Of a DNA stretch of 64,000 nucleotides, positions 1 to 9,055 are shown in pieces; the first letter of the stretch is position 1, and the number at the start of each line of letters is the position of its first letter. Under the pieces are notes generated by a model, which saw nothing but the letters and a program-made list of their open reading frames with translations, was not told the origin of the DNA and made no database searches. Made by a program: the position numbers and the translations under genes. The stretch lies in NCBI RefSeq assembly GCF_007828865.1, contig NZ_VIVK01000001.1:6138001-6202000 (forward strand), read 5' to 3'. The DNA comes from Kribbella amoyensis. Its GTDB lineage: Bacteria; Actinomycetota; Actinomycetes; Propionibacteriales; Kribbellaceae.

Positions 1-1688
1 GGCCAGCGCGAGGCCGCGATGCGCGCGACGCCCTCGGCAAGAGTGTCGATCAGGAACTGCTCCGGCGCGGTTCCCGGGCCGACGATCTCCTCCAACTGGC
101 GCAGTTCCTCAGGGTCGATCCGCTCGGGATGCGCGAGCGCCATCGGGTGGACCCGAACCTGATTGGCGACGACGAACTCGATCCGGACCAAACCGACGCC
201 GTCCGCGGGCAGCCGCCACCACCGGAACGCCGCGGCCGGGTCGGCGAGATTCAGCATCACCTCGGTCGCCGTATCGGGGACTGCCGAAAGGTCGACCTCC
301 GCTGTCTCGTACGGCACTGCTCCCGCGTAGACCAGACCTCGTTCGCCCTCGGCGCAGCACACCGTGACCACGGCGCCGTCGGTCAGCGTCGCCGTCGCAC
401 CACCGGTCCCGACGATGGCGGGTATGCCGAGCTCTCGGCTGACGATCGCCGCGTGCGAGGTCCGCCCACCGTGGTCGGTGACGATGGCGGCGGCTCTGCT
501 CATCACGGGCTCCCAGTCCGGATCGGTGAGCCTGGTGACGAGGACCGCCCCGTCGACGAACCTGTCCAGCTCCCGCGGTGAATCAAGACGACACACTCGG
601 CCGGCCGCGATCGCCTCGCCGACGGCGAGACCACTGATCAGCTCGGCCCCTCGACCGAGCAGCCGGTACGTGTGGAGCGAAGTCGGTCGCCGGCGCGCCT
701 GCACCGTCTCAGGCCGGGCCTGCACCAGGTACATGGCTCCGGTGCGGCCGTCCTTGGCCCACTCGATGTCCATCGGCCGGCCGTAGTGTCGCTCGACCAG
801 CACGGCCCACCGGGCCAATCTCAAGATGTCGTCGTCCGCGAGCACCAAGCTCTGACGTTCCTTCGCGTCGGTCGGGACGACATGGGTGCCGGAGGGCTCG
901 GCGTTGGTGACCTTCACCTCCTTGGCCCCACGCCGACGCGAGAGAATCGGCCGCACCCCGCGGTCGTCCAGCAGCGGCTTGAACACCAGGTACTCGTCGG
1001 GATCCACCTCACCACTGACGACCGCCTCGCCCAGCCCCCAGGCCGCGCTGATCTGCACCACACCGGGGAACCCTGTGTCGGTGTCCAGTGTGAACATCAC
1101 CCCGGCGGCGCCGAGGTCGGATCGGACCATCTGCTGGACGCCGACCGAAAGCTGAACGCCCAAATGGTCGTAGCCTCGCTCCTCGCGATAGCTGATGGCC
1201 CGATCGGTGAACAAGGACGCGAAGCACCGGCGACAGGCGATCACCAGGTCGTCGGAGGTCGTCACGTTCAGGTACGTCTCCTGCTGGCCGGCAAAGCTGG
1301 CGTCCGGCAGGTCCTCGGCGGTCGCGCTGCTTCGCACGGCCACGGCGGTGCCCTCCCCGCCGAGCCGGCGATAGGCGTCGAGCACCTCCCCGACCAGGTC
1401 CGAGGGCAGGTCAGCAGCGGTGAAGGCCGATCTGATCGTCGAGCCGACCCGGCTCAGCTCGGCGCCCGACCGGTAGCGTCCGATCTCCGCCTCGATCACC
1501 GGCCGCAGGCCCGCCGACTCGACGAACTCGGCGTACGCCGCCGCGGTCAGGGCGAATCCGTCCGGCACCTGGATCCCCTCCGCCGCCAGGTCGCGAAGCA
1601 TGATCCCCAGCGACGCGTTCTTCCCGCCGACCTGGGCGAGCTCGGTCCCGGCCTCGTCGGTCAGCCACGCGATTCTCGCGTCACGCAT
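1..1688 (-). CDS. ppsA: Phosphoenolpyruvate synthase (C-terminus beyond window)
   Basis: Makes PEP from pyruvate and ATP, releasing AMP and phosphate (gluconeogenic direction). The 562 visible residues start at ATG 1688 and read off the window edge. The N-terminal ATP-grasp domain shows VGGKNASLG near residue 21, VRSSATAEDLPDASFAGQQ near 110 and AWGLGEAVVSGEVDPDEYLV near 210. The swivelling domain carries the phosphohistidine motif GGRTSHAAIVSREL near residue 400. The start of the PEP/pyruvate barrel is present; the rest lies outside. GAPDH lies 12 bp upstream on the same strand, so the two are probably co-transcribed. All key residues in the visible part are intact, unlike the shortened relative at 23637-24599. 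Confidence 0.95.
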   Translation of the reverse strand, partial: MRDARIAWLTDEAGTELAQVGGKNASLGIMLRDLAAEGIQVPDGFALTAAAYAEFVESAGLRPVIEAEIGRYRSGAELSRVGSTIRSAFTAADLPSDLVGEVLDAYRRLGGEGTAVAVRSSATAEDLPDASFAGQQETYLNVTTSDDLVIACRRCFASLFTDRAISYREERGYDHLGVQLSVGVQQMVRSDLGAAGVMFTLDTDTGFPGVVQISAAWGLGEAVVSGEVDPDEYLVFKPLLDDRGVRPILSRRRGAKEVKVTNAEPSGTHVVPTDAKERQSLVLADDDILRLARWAVLVERHYGRPMDIEWAKDGRTGAMYLVQARPETVQARRRPTSLHTYRLLGRGAELISGLAVGEAIAAGRVCRLDSPRELDRFVDGAVLVTRLTDPDWEPVMSRAAAIVTDHGGRTSHAAIVSRELGIPAIVGTGGATATLTDGAVVTVCCAEGERGLVYAGAVPYETAEVDLSAVPDTATEVMLNLADPAAAFRWWRLPADGVGLVRIEFVVANQVRVHPMALAHPERIDPEELRQLEEIVGPGTAPEQFLIDTLAEGVARIAASRW

Positions 1689-1700
1689 GCTCGGCTCCCC

Positions 1701-2711
1701 TCACATCGACCGGGCGACGAGTTCGGTCAGGTCGAGGAGGCGGCTGGTGTAGCCCCACTCGTTGTCGTACCAGCCGAAGACCTTCACGAGCCGGCCCTGG
1801 ACCTGGGTGAGCTGGGCGTCGAAGATGCAGGACGCGGGATCGCCGATGATGTCGCGGGAAACGATCGGATCTTCGGTGTACCGCAGCAGGCCCTTCAACG
1901 GGCCGGCCGCGGCCTCGGCGAAGACCTGATTGACCTGCTCCACGGTCACCGGCCCGCGGACCTCGACCGACAGGTCCGTCAGCGAGCCGTCCTCCACCGG
2001 TACCCGGACCGCGACGCCGTCGATCTTCCCGGCGAGCTCCGGAATCACCAGCCCGACAGCACGCGCCGCACCGGTACTGGTGGGGATGAGGTTCGCCGCG
2101 CCGGACCGGCCGCGCCGCAGATCCTTGTGCGGCGAGTCCAGGAGTACCTGGTCGTTCGTGTAGCTGTGAATCGTGGTCATCAGCCCGCGCTCGACACCGA
2201 ACGCGCGGTGCAGGACGGAGACCATCGGGGCGACGCAGTTGGTCGTGCAGGATGCGTTGGAGATCACGTCGTGGACGGCCGGGTCGTAGTCGGATTCGTT
2301 CACCCCCAGCACGACGGTGGCGTCGACGTCCTTGCCCGGGACGGACAGGATCACCTTCCGCGCACCCCCGAGCAGATGCGTACCGGCCGCCGCCCGGGTC
2401 CGGAACTTGCCGGTCGCCTCGATCACGATGTCGACCCCGACGTCCCGCCAGTCCAGGTGCAGCGGATCACGCTCCGACGTTGCCCGGACCCCGTTCGCAC
2501 CGACCACGAGCCCGGCACCGGCGACGGCGACCTCCTGCTTCAGTGGCCCGTAGGTCGAGTCGTACCGCAGCAGATGCGCGAGCGTTGCCGGTGGCGCGAT
2601 GTCGTTGATCGCCGCCACCACCACCTCCGAGGACGAGCCACGCTCCAGTACGCAGCGCAGGTAGTCACGCCCGATCCGCCCGAACCCGTTGATACCGACC
2701 TTCACAGTCAT
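1701..2711 (-). CDS. gap: Glyceraldehyde-3-phosphate dehydrogenase, type I
   Basis: Interconverts glyceraldehyde 3-phosphate and 1,3-bisphosphoglycerate using NAD(P). The 336-residue length is normal. The N-terminus MTVKVGINGFGRIGR is the nucleotide-binding loop and ISNASCTTNCVAPM carries the catalytic Cys; the phosphate-binding and C-terminal Gly-Trp-Tyr-Asp-Asn-Glu segments are also present. The frame stays open upstream, but homology begins at ATG 2711, which has a GGGGGAG ribosome site about 10 bp ahead. It is followed by ppsA, an arrangement that suits gluconeogenic carbon flow. A second copy elsewhere in the genome is likely, because this one sits among stress genes rather than with pgk and tpi. 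Confidence 0.95.
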   Translation of the reverse strand: MTVKVGINGFGRIGRDYLRCVLERGSSSEVVVAAINDIAPPATLAHLLRYDSTYGPLKQEVAVAGAGLVVGANGVRATSERDPLHLDWRDVGVDIVIEATGKFRTRAAAGTHLLGGARKVILSVPGKDVDATVVLGVNESDYDPAVHDVISNASCTTNCVAPMVSVLHRAFGVERGLMTTIHSYTNDQVLLDSPHKDLRRGRSGAANLIPTSTGAARAVGLVIPELAGKIDGVAVRVPVEDGSLTDLSVEVRGPVTVEQVNQVFAEAAAGPLKGLLRYTEDPIVSRDIIGDPASCIFDAQLTQVQGRLVKVFGWYDNEWGYTSRLLDLTELVARSM

Positions 2712-2772
2712 TGCCGAACCACTCCCCCGATCACTTCGGTCTTCTGTGGAGCACGCTCCGGTGATTACGCGC

Positions 2773-3333
2773 TCACCGCAGCCAGGGGTACCGGTTGACG
2801 ATGTCGAGACTGCCCCACTGCCGGCCGAAGCCCCAGAAGTTGCCGGCAGCCAACAGACCCAGAGCCACCAAACTGATCGCACCGAGAACATGCTCGTCCA
2901 GAACCGGGTTGTTCTCCGGCGGGAAGTTCGCCGTCCACATGAACAGGTACAGCAACGCCCCGGACACCGCGGCAATCCGCATCCCGATCCCCAGCGTAAG
3001 AGCCAGACCGATCCCGGCCAGACCCACCATGAACAACGGGTTCACCCACCAGTCACCCACCAGCGACTGGTAGAAATCCGCGAACCACCCACTCGTCCCC
3101 TTCCCGAGGAACCCCGCGGTCGGATCCCCACCATCGACCCAGCCCTTACCCGACGGAGTCGCATACCCGAAGCCGAACAGCTTGTCCACGAACGCCCACA
3201 AGAAAGTCAGACCAAAGGCGATCCGCAAAACACCCAGCGCCCGCCCGGCCATGATGCTGATGACGGGACGCCGATCACCATCGGGTCCCATCGCGGGTCT
3301 CGGAAGATCCTTCCGGTGCGGTGTGGTGGTCAT
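2773..3333 (-). CDS. DoxX-family integral membrane protein
   Basis: A 186-residue protein with about four hydrophobic helices after a basic 28-residue N-terminus. It resembles the DoxX/DoxD family of small membrane oxidoreductase-associated proteins (LRIAFGLTFLWAFVDKLFG, and a later glycine-rich helix FMVGLAGIGLALTLGIGMR). The large loop between the first two helices (ATPSGKGWVDGGDPTAGFL) is typical of actinobacterial members with the TQO small-subunit-like arrangement. The ATG has a GAAGGGGG ribosome site about 8 bp upstream. It precedes gap by about 60 bp and may share its transcript. The biochemical role of the family is poorly defined; membrane redox function is inference. Confidence 0.85.
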   Translation of the reverse strand: MTTTPHRKDLPRPAMGPDGDRRPVISIMAGRALGVLRIAFGLTFLWAFVDKLFGFGYATPSGKGWVDGGDPTAGFLGKGTSGWFADFYQSLVGDWWVNPLFMVGLAGIGLALTLGIGMRIAAVSGALLYLFMWTANFPPENNPVLDEHVLGAISLVALGLLAAGNFWGFGRQWGSLDIVNRYPWLR

Positions 3334-3393
3334 GATGTTCCCCCTTCGATCTCGATCCGACAGCCTGATCGTCCGACCGGCAGTGACCTGCGG

Positions 3394-4329
3394 TCAGAGC
3401 CGGTCGACACCGATCCGGGCTGCCGTTCGGCCCTGCTCCACCGGGACCCTTGCCTGCGGTTCATCGTCGGTGAAGGTGCCGCGCTCCGGGACGATCGCGA
3501 CCGGGCACGTCATCACCGCGAGACAACGACGCGCCACCGGATCGGACTGCTGATGTCCGGCATGGCAACCGACCACGACCAGGCCCACCTGCCGGCTCTC
3601 ATGGACCAGCGCCTCCGCGGCTGGACGGTTGCTCAGCAACGTCGTCACCTCGACCCCCGGGTACTTGCCGGTCGCGGCGGCCAACGCTTCGGAGCAGACG
3701 AACTCGGCGCGACTCAGCCAAGGGTGCAGCTCGGCGTTGTCGTCCCGGTGGTCGGGCAGGCCCGCATACACGACGACCAGTGTGGCCTGCCGCTCGGAAG
3801 CGGTGCGCAGAGCGAACTCCAGCGCAGCGCTCGACAGCGGAGCCCCGTCGATCCCCACCGCGATCTTCCGGTCTTCGGCCGACGGCTGCCAGTCGTCCGG
3901 CACCACCACGACGGGACGACCAGTCCGGCCGGCCAGCGCAAGGTTCGCCCGGGCAGCCCTCGATCTCTGGGAGCCAGTCGCCCGTTGCTGTCCGACGATC
4001 ACCATGCGTGCCCGCCGGGCTGTTCGCGCGAGGACCCGGGGACGAGCCCCCTCCCCGGATATCGCGACCAGCGACATCCCCTCGCCGTAATGGTGCCGAA
4101 CGTGGGATACCGCCCTGCGCAGAGCGTCGTCGGCCAGCTCCGCAGGGGTTTTCGGCCGGTAGGCCGCCACCGTCGGCGAGTACGATCCGTGCACCTGGTA
4201 CGGGGCGATCATGAGAAGTTCGGTGTCTGTCCGAAGGGCCTCGATGCAGGCGTAATCGACCGCCGGCAAACCTTCGACGCCGCTGTCGACCTCGACGACC
4301 ACGGGCCCGGTGGGCAGCCCAGTACTCAC
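3394..4329 (-). CDS. Tandem-domain universal stress protein, degenerate ATP loops
   Basis: A 311-residue protein built from two Usp-like Rossmann domains (about 8-155 and 160-300). The GTG at 4329 is chosen because GGAGG lies 6 nt upstream and homology begins there. The normal ATP loop G-x2-G-x9-G-(S/T) is not intact in either half: after the MVIVGQQRATG and VVVGCHAGHQQ strands the glycine pattern is lost. It is therefore probably a non-nucleotide-binding USP. It is transcribed divergently from the nitroreductase region. USPs with Acg nitroreductase and Hsp20 are hallmark members of hypoxia/NO regulons in actinobacteria; the specific function here is unknown. Confidence 0.85.
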   Translation of the reverse strand: MSTGLPTGPVVVEVDSGVEGLPAVDYACIEALRTDTELLMIAPYQVHGSYSPTVAAYRPKTPAELADDALRRAVSHVRHHYGEGMSLVAISGEGARPRVLARTARRARMVIVGQQRATGSQRSRAARANLALAGRTGRPVVVVPDDWQPSAEDRKIAVGIDGAPLSSAALEFALRTASERQATLVVVYAGLPDHRDDNAELHPWLSRAEFVCSEALAAATGKYPGVEVTTLLSNRPAAEALVHESRQVGLVVVGCHAGHQQSDPVARRCLAVMTCPVAIVPERGTFTDDEPQARVPVEQGRTAARIGVDRL

Positions 4330-4408
4330 GCCGCACCTCCGCTCTCTTCTCGATCGATCGTTCCGCGCGGTGTCGTGTGCGCGGCAGAGCCTCGGTGCCT
4401 GAACGCGC

Positions 4409-4422
4409 GGGCCGGTCGGCCC
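4409..4422. promoter_or_regulatory. GC-rich palindrome between divergent stress genes
   Basis: GGGCCGGTCGGCCC is a near-perfect inverted repeat 80 bp upstream of the USP start at 4329 and about 125 bp upstream of the nitroreductase remnant. Its shape resembles DosR/DevR-type sites (GGG-half, short spacer, CCC-half). In DNA of this GC content such palindromes can arise by chance, so the call is tentative. Confidence 0.25.
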
Positions 4423-4547
4423 GGCCGGCCCGGGCCTTTGTGCCCGGATCCCTCGCGCGGGTGTCGAACGACCCTGCTCCACAGGACCGATGCCCGGTGC
4501 AGCCGACCCGATCGCGGATCAGGCTGTAGGCGCATGAGGAGGGCACG

Positions 4548-4708
4548 ATGCTGGACGAGCAGCTGACACCGGAACAGATCGATGAACTGCTGGACGCCGC
4601 CGTGGCCGCACCGAGCATGACCTGGCTGACACCGGCAGACCCGGCTTCGCGCACATGGTGATCCGCGTCGGTCACGATGAGCCACCTTCGAGGACTCAGG
4701 AGTCATGA
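4548..4708 (+). pseudogene. Deleted Acg-type nitroreductase remnant
   Basis: After a good ribosome site (GAGGAGG, 5 nt spacer), ATG 4548 encodes the start of an Acg-like nitroreductase (LTPEQIDELLDAAVAAPSM), which should continue into a His-Asn-x-Gln-Pro-Trp segment. Instead, at about 4622 the sequence jumps. The original frame ends at TGA 4659-4661, while the next frame (from about 4643) reads GFAHMVIRVGHDEPPSRTQ, which matches the C-terminal tail of the same family, and stops at 4706-4708. About 250 internal codons have been lost with a frame change. The tail stop overlaps the ATG of the intact nitroreductase at 4705, so this was the first of a tandem pair. Confidence 0.75.
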
Positions 4709-5502
4709 TTACCCCGCACGCCTTGACGGAGGACGAGGTGGAGATCCTGTTGTCCGCCGCGGTTCACGCGCCCTCGATACACCTCAGCCAGTCTTGGCGG
4801 ATCGAGCTCGAAGGACCGGTCGTCGACTTCCTGCTGGATCCCGGCCGCCCGTTTCCGGTCCAAGACCCCGCCGGACGGCTGGTCCGTATCGGTCTCGGCG
4901 CCGCCGCAATGAACGTCCGGGTGGCCGCGGGCATGCTCGGCCACGAGACGACGTTCGCCATCCAGCCCGATCCCGGCCGGCCCGAGGTCGCGGCCCGGAT
5001 CTTCCTGTCCCAGCACCGAGGGCCGGTCACCGAACTCGGTCACCTGTACTGCGAACTCCACCGCCGGCACACCTGTCGCGGACAGTTCCTGCCGAACCAG
5101 GTTCCCGCTGGGGTCGTCGCCCAACTCGCTGACGTCGCCCGGTCCGAACGCGCAGAACTTCACGTGCTCGACAACCTCCAGCGCACCCAGCTCGCCCAGA
5201 CGCTCCAGGCCGCGCCCGACGCCACCCTGCTCGCGGTCCTCTCGACAAAGGACGAGGACGAGCACGCCTGGCTCTGGGCCGGGATGGCTCTCGAGAAGCT
5301 GTTGCTCCTGGCAACTTCTTACGACCTCGCGGCCTCGTTCCTCAACCAGCCGCTCGAACGGACCGCCCATCGCGCCGTCACCCGTGCGCTGATCGGAGGC
5401 CGCCGCTGGCCACAGGTGATCCTTCGGCTCGGATACCCGGCGCGTACTCCTCACCAGTCACTGCGTCGCGACCGGCAGGAAACCCTCGATCAAAGTCTTT
5501 GA
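4705..5502 (+). CDS. Acg-family nitroreductase-like flavoprotein
   Basis: A 265-residue protein of the Acg (Rv2032-type) branch of the nitroreductase fold. The N-terminus reads LTEDEVEILLSAAVHAPSIH, and the middle has the LYCELHRRHTCRGQF segment matching the family R-R-T-x-R signature. The C-terminus ends in the usual Arg-Leu-Gly-Tyr strand. At 265 residues it is shorter than the roughly 320-340 typical of the family; the shortfall is mainly central. Mycobacterial Acg proteins bind FMN but lack classical nitroreductase activity, so a flavin-sequestering role is possible (family knowledge). It is followed 18 bp later by a USP gene and probably shares its transcript. Confidence 0.85.
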   Translation: MITPHALTEDEVEILLSAAVHAPSIHLSQSWRIELEGPVVDFLLDPGRPFPVQDPAGRLVRIGLGAAAMNVRVAAGMLGHETTFAIQPDPGRPEVAARIFLSQHRGPVTELGHLYCELHRRHTCRGQFLPNQVPAGVVAQLADVARSERAELHVLDNLQRTQLAQTLQAAPDATLLAVLSTKDEDEHAWLWAGMALEKLLLLATSYDLAASFLNQPLERTAHRAVTRALIGGRRWPQVILRLGYPARTPHQSLRRDRQETLDQSL

Positions 5503-5520
5503 GCTCTCCAGGAGGCAGCA

Positions 5521-6396
5521 ATGTCGTCACCGCAGGGTTCGATCGTCGTCGGGTACGACGGTTCGCCGGCCAGTCGGGCCGCCGTGGAGTGGGCCACCGC
5601 CGAAGCCGTTCGGCTGCACGTTCCACTCCGACTCGTGCAGGTCCTCGACCCGATCGTCACGAGCCGGTCAGCCCCGGGCCAGGTGGTGCCTTCGGCCGCG
5701 CATCGCGCCGCGCGTCAGCAGGCGCTCGACGCCTTGGCCACAGGCATCGGGCTGCACCAGCCGCACCTTTCCGTCGACACGCGAGTGCTCGAGGGTCGGC
5801 CCGCCGAACAACTGCTCCAGGAGACCGATCAGGCGAAGCTACTCGTTCTCGGATCCCGGGGACTGGGCGGCTGGACCGGTTTGATGGTCGGATCCGTGGC
5901 GGTCCAGGTCAGCACCCATGCGGCCTGTCCGGTCGTCGTGGTGCCGTCGGACCTGCACTCGCGGATCAACGACCCTGCCAGCGTGATCGTCGGCGTCGAC
6001 GGTTCCAAGATCTCCGCGAAGGCGATCGACTTCGCGTTCGACCAGGCCGAAGCGCTGCACGCCGACCTGGTCGCGGTCCATGCCTGGACCAGTCCCTACC
6101 TCACCTACGCCGACGGCGAGTCGATGATCGCCTTCGACGAGGAAGCCGAGAAGGAGTCCTGCCGCCTTCTGGTCGCCGAGTCCGTCGCGGGCGCTGCGGC
6201 CGACCACCCGGAGGTGCGGTGGCAGACCCGGCTGATCAGTGGCCAGGCTGGCCGCGCCATCCTGGTCGCTGCGCAGTCCGCGAATCTGGTCGTGGTCGGC
6301 TCGAGAGGACGTGGTGGATTCGCCGGTCTGCTGCTCGGCTCGGTCAGCCAGAGCGTGCTGCACCACGCCCACTGCCCGGTCGCCATCGTCCGGTGA
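5521..6396 (+). CDS. Universal stress protein, tandem ATP-binding type
   Basis: A 291-residue protein of two complete Usp domains (about 6-142 and 152-291). Each opens with a strand and Asp loop (IVVGYDGSPASRAAV; VIVGVDGSKISAKAI). Each ends with an intact G-x2-G-x9-G-S ATP loop (GSRGLGGWTGLMVGSV; GSRGRGGFAGLLLGSV) and the CPVxxV strand. It therefore probably binds ATP, unlike the USP at 3394. GGAGG lies just before the ATG. It sits between the nitroreductase and a P-type ATPase on the same strand, the typical DosR-regulon combination. Confidence 0.95.
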   Translation: MSSPQGSIVVGYDGSPASRAAVEWATAEAVRLHVPLRLVQVLDPIVTSRSAPGQVVPSAAHRAARQQALDALATGIGLHQPHLSVDTRVLEGRPAEQLLQETDQAKLLVLGSRGLGGWTGLMVGSVAVQVSTHAACPVVVVPSDLHSRINDPASVIVGVDGSKISAKAIDFAFDQAEALHADLVAVHAWTSPYLTYADGESMIAFDEEAEKESCRLLVAESVAGAAADHPEVRWQTRLISGQAGRAILVAAQSANLVVVGSRGRGGFAGLLLGSVSQSVLHHAHCPVAIVR

Positions 6397-6448
6397 CGGG
6401 CGTCGGAGCAGGAGCTCACCCACGATCGACTTCCGCGGCGGCCACGTG

Positions 6449-9055
6449 ATGACCGATCAAGGGGTCGTTCCGTCGGGCCTGACCGACGCTCAGGCGGCGG
6501 AGGCGCTGCTTGCCTCCGGGCCGAACAGCGTTCCCGCACCGAAGCCACCGACGGTCTGGCACCGCGTCGGAGTGCAACTGCGGGATCCGATGATCTTGCT
6601 GCTGATCGGTGCCGCGCTGCTGACCGTGGCGCTGCGGGACTTCACCGACCTGACGGTGATTCTCGTGGTCATCGTTCTCAACACCACGGTCGGCGTCGTG
6701 CAGGAGGTCCGTGCGGAACACGCCTTGGCGGCCCTGGGGCGATTGGCCGCTCCCCGAGCTTGCGTCCTGCGCTCCGGGCGAAGGCTCATCGTGCCCGCCG
6801 AAGATCTCGTTCGGCAGGACGTCACCCTGCTGGCGGCCGGCGACATCGTCCCCGCCGACATCAAGTTGTTCGAAGCTGTCCGCCTGCAGGTCGACGAGGC
6901 GGCGCTCACAGGAGAATCCGTACCGGTCGAGAAGGAGGTCGACGGCGAGGTGCTGGCCGGGACGGTGATCACTCGGGGGCGCGGCTCCGGCACCGTGCTC
7001 AGGGTCGGCCACGAGAGTGCGCTCGGCCGGATCGCCGAACTGATCTCGACGCAACGTCCGCGGCCGACACCGTTGCAGATCAGGCTCGCCGCGCTGAGCC
7101 GGATCCTCAGTGTCGTCGCGCTCAGCCTGTCGGTGGTCGTCGCCGTCGTTGCCCTGCTCAACGGTCTGTCCCTGTCCAGGGTCACCGTGACCGCGGTCAG
7201 CCTCACCGTCGCGGCTGTTCCGGAGTCGCTCCCCGCGGTCGTGACACTGGCACTCGCGATCGGCGCGCACCGGATGGCGCATCGGGCGGCTGTCGTCCGG
7301 CGTCTCCCCGCTGTGGAGACGCTGGGCTCCGTCACCGTCGTCGCGACCGACAAGACCGGAACCTTGACCGAGGGCATCATGGAGGCCGAGCGGGTCTGGA
7401 CAGCGACCGGCCAGGTCCTGGCGACCGGCCATGGCTACAACCCGGAGGGCCGCCTCCTCCCGGTAGCCGATCCCGAAGCCCGGAGGATGCCGGACGACGA
7501 CCGCGATCCACCGAACGGCCTGGGGACGTCCACCGAGCTGCACCGACTGCTTCGGGATGTGGTGCTGTGCAACGATGCGGGCCTGCGCCCACCCGAGCCA
7601 GGGCGGACCGGTTGGCAGCCGCTCGGCGATCCGACCGAGGCGGCCCTGCTGGCCCTCGCCCATCGTGGTCACCTCGACCCGGACATGATCACTTCGGCCT
7701 ACCCACGGACCTTCGAGATCCCCTTCGACAGCAGTCGCAAGCGGATGGCCACCTTTCACCGACAACCTGGTCGGAGCGGCGAGCTCGTCGTCGTCAAGGG
7801 TGCGCCGGAGGTGCTCCTCGCACCTGGTGTCACGACCTCCGGCGAAGTCGAGCCGGCCCGCGTCGCCGCCGGCAAGCTCGCCCGTGCGGGTTACCGGGTA
7901 CTGGCCGTCGCGGACCGGGAGCTCGAGCCGGCAGCGGCCCGGACCGAGGACGGTCTGCGACTCGCCGGGTTGGTCGCGATCACCGATCCGATCCGCGCCA
8001 ACGCGGCGACCGTCACGTCGGCTCTGGCGACCGCCGGCGTGCAGATGCTGCTGATCACGGGGGATGCGGCCGGTACCGCGACGACCGTCGCCCGCCAGAT
8101 CGGGCTGCCCGCGGGCGAGGTGCTCACCAGCGCCGACCTCGACGCCGGCGCCGACCCGGCCGCAGCTCGCGTTTTCGCGCGGATCCGTCCAGAACACAAG
8201 CTCGACATCATCCGCGCCTGGCAGGACCGCGGTGAGGTCGTCGCCATGACCGGCGACGGGGTCAACGACGCACCCGCTCTGCGGCGGGCCGACATCGGCG
8301 TCGCCATGGGCAGGGACGGGACCGAGGTCGCTCGTCAGGCCGCTGACCTGATCCTGACCGACGACGATCTGGGCACGGTGGTCTCAGCCATTGAAGAGGG
8401 CCGGCGGATCTACAGCAACATCCGCACCTTCCTGCGCTACGCCCTGAGCGGAGGACTCGCGGAGGTCCTGGTCATGCTGGCCGGACCGGCGGCCGGGCTG
8501 ACCGTCCCGTTGCTGCCGGCCCAGATCCTCTGGATCAATATGCTCACCCACGGTCTGCCAGGTGTCGCCATCGGCGCCGAACCCGCCGATCCGAAAGCCA
8601 TGCGGCGTCCGCCACGCCCGCCCGCCGAGCAGGTCCTCGGCGCGGGCCTGTGGCAACGAGTCGCCTGGACAGGGGCTCTCATCGCCGTCATCACCCTCGC
8701 CGTGGCGGTCGGGGCCCGGGCCATCGGATCGCCCTGGCAGACGATGACCTATCTGGTCCTGGGTCTGGCGCAGCTCGGCGTCGCCCTCGCCCTCCGACGC
8801 CCGCGCCCCCGAGGGAGCCGTCAGCCGCGCTTCCTCGACTACGCCGTCGCGGGCGCCCTCGTCGCGCAGGTCGCTCCCGTCTACGTCCCGGCCTTGCGCG
8901 ACCTGCTCGGGTTGACGCTTCTGTCCCCTGGTGAACTCGCGGTGGCCGTTCTGGCCGCCTCGGTTCCCGGACTCGCGGTCGCTGTTCGCCGGCTGCTCCG
9001 CGGAACTGGCCGACACGTGCCGAAGGAATCGCCGGCCGCCGGCGAGAGGTCATGA
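6449..9055 (+). CDS. P-type cation ATPase, type II (CtpF/PacL-like)
   Basis: An 868-residue membrane pump. Motifs in order: actuator-domain LTGES; transmembrane helix 4 VPESLP; phosphorylation motif DKTGT; nucleotide domain KGAPE; hinge TGDGVNDAP. Four C-terminal helices follow. The helix 6 signature reads NMLTHGLPG, with His701 where Ca-ATPases have the ion-ligand Asp, so the ion carried is uncertain. The start is uncertain: ATG 6449 (or the adjacent GTG 6446) begins the homology, but no strong ribosome site is visible; the frame is open further upstream across the USP end. It is 52 bp after the USP and likely in its transcript. The 3' end overlaps the convergent gene at 9050 by 6 bp. Confidence 0.93.
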   Translation: MTDQGVVPSGLTDAQAAEALLASGPNSVPAPKPPTVWHRVGVQLRDPMILLLIGAALLTVALRDFTDLTVILVVIVLNTTVGVVQEVRAEHALAALGRLAAPRACVLRSGRRLIVPAEDLVRQDVTLLAAGDIVPADIKLFEAVRLQVDEAALTGESVPVEKEVDGEVLAGTVITRGRGSGTVLRVGHESALGRIAELISTQRPRPTPLQIRLAALSRILSVVALSLSVVVAVVALLNGLSLSRVTVTAVSLTVAAVPESLPAVVTLALAIGAHRMAHRAAVVRRLPAVETLGSVTVVATDKTGTLTEGIMEAERVWTATGQVLATGHGYNPEGRLLPVADPEARRMPDDDRDPPNGLGTSTELHRLLRDVVLCNDAGLRPPEPGRTGWQPLGDPTEAALLALAHRGHLDPDMITSAYPRTFEIPFDSSRKRMATFHRQPGRSGELVVVKGAPEVLLAPGVTTSGEVEPARVAAGKLARAGYRVLAVADRELEPAAARTEDGLRLAGLVAITDPIRANAATVTSALATAGVQMLLITGDAAGTATTVARQIGLPAGEVLTSADLDAGADPAAARVFARIRPEHKLDIIRAWQDRGEVVAMTGDGVNDAPALRRADIGVAMGRDGTEVARQAADLILTDDDLGTVVSAIEEGRRIYSNIRTFLRYALSGGLAEVLVMLAGPAAGLTVPLLPAQILWINMLTHGLPGVAIGAEPADPKAMRRPPRPPAEQVLGAGLWQRVAWTGALIAVITLAVAVGARAIGSPWQTMTYLVLGLAQLGVALALRRPRPRGSRQPRFLDYAVAGALVAQVAPVYVPALRDLLGLTLLSPGELAVAVLAASVPGLAVAVRRLLRGTGRHVPKESPAAGERS

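Noticed and set aside
672..2798. A 708-codon plus-strand open frame across ppsA and gap
   Set aside because: Low-complexity Arg/Gly/Asp-rich translation typical of antisense frames in GC-rich DNA; the minus strand encodes clear enzymes.
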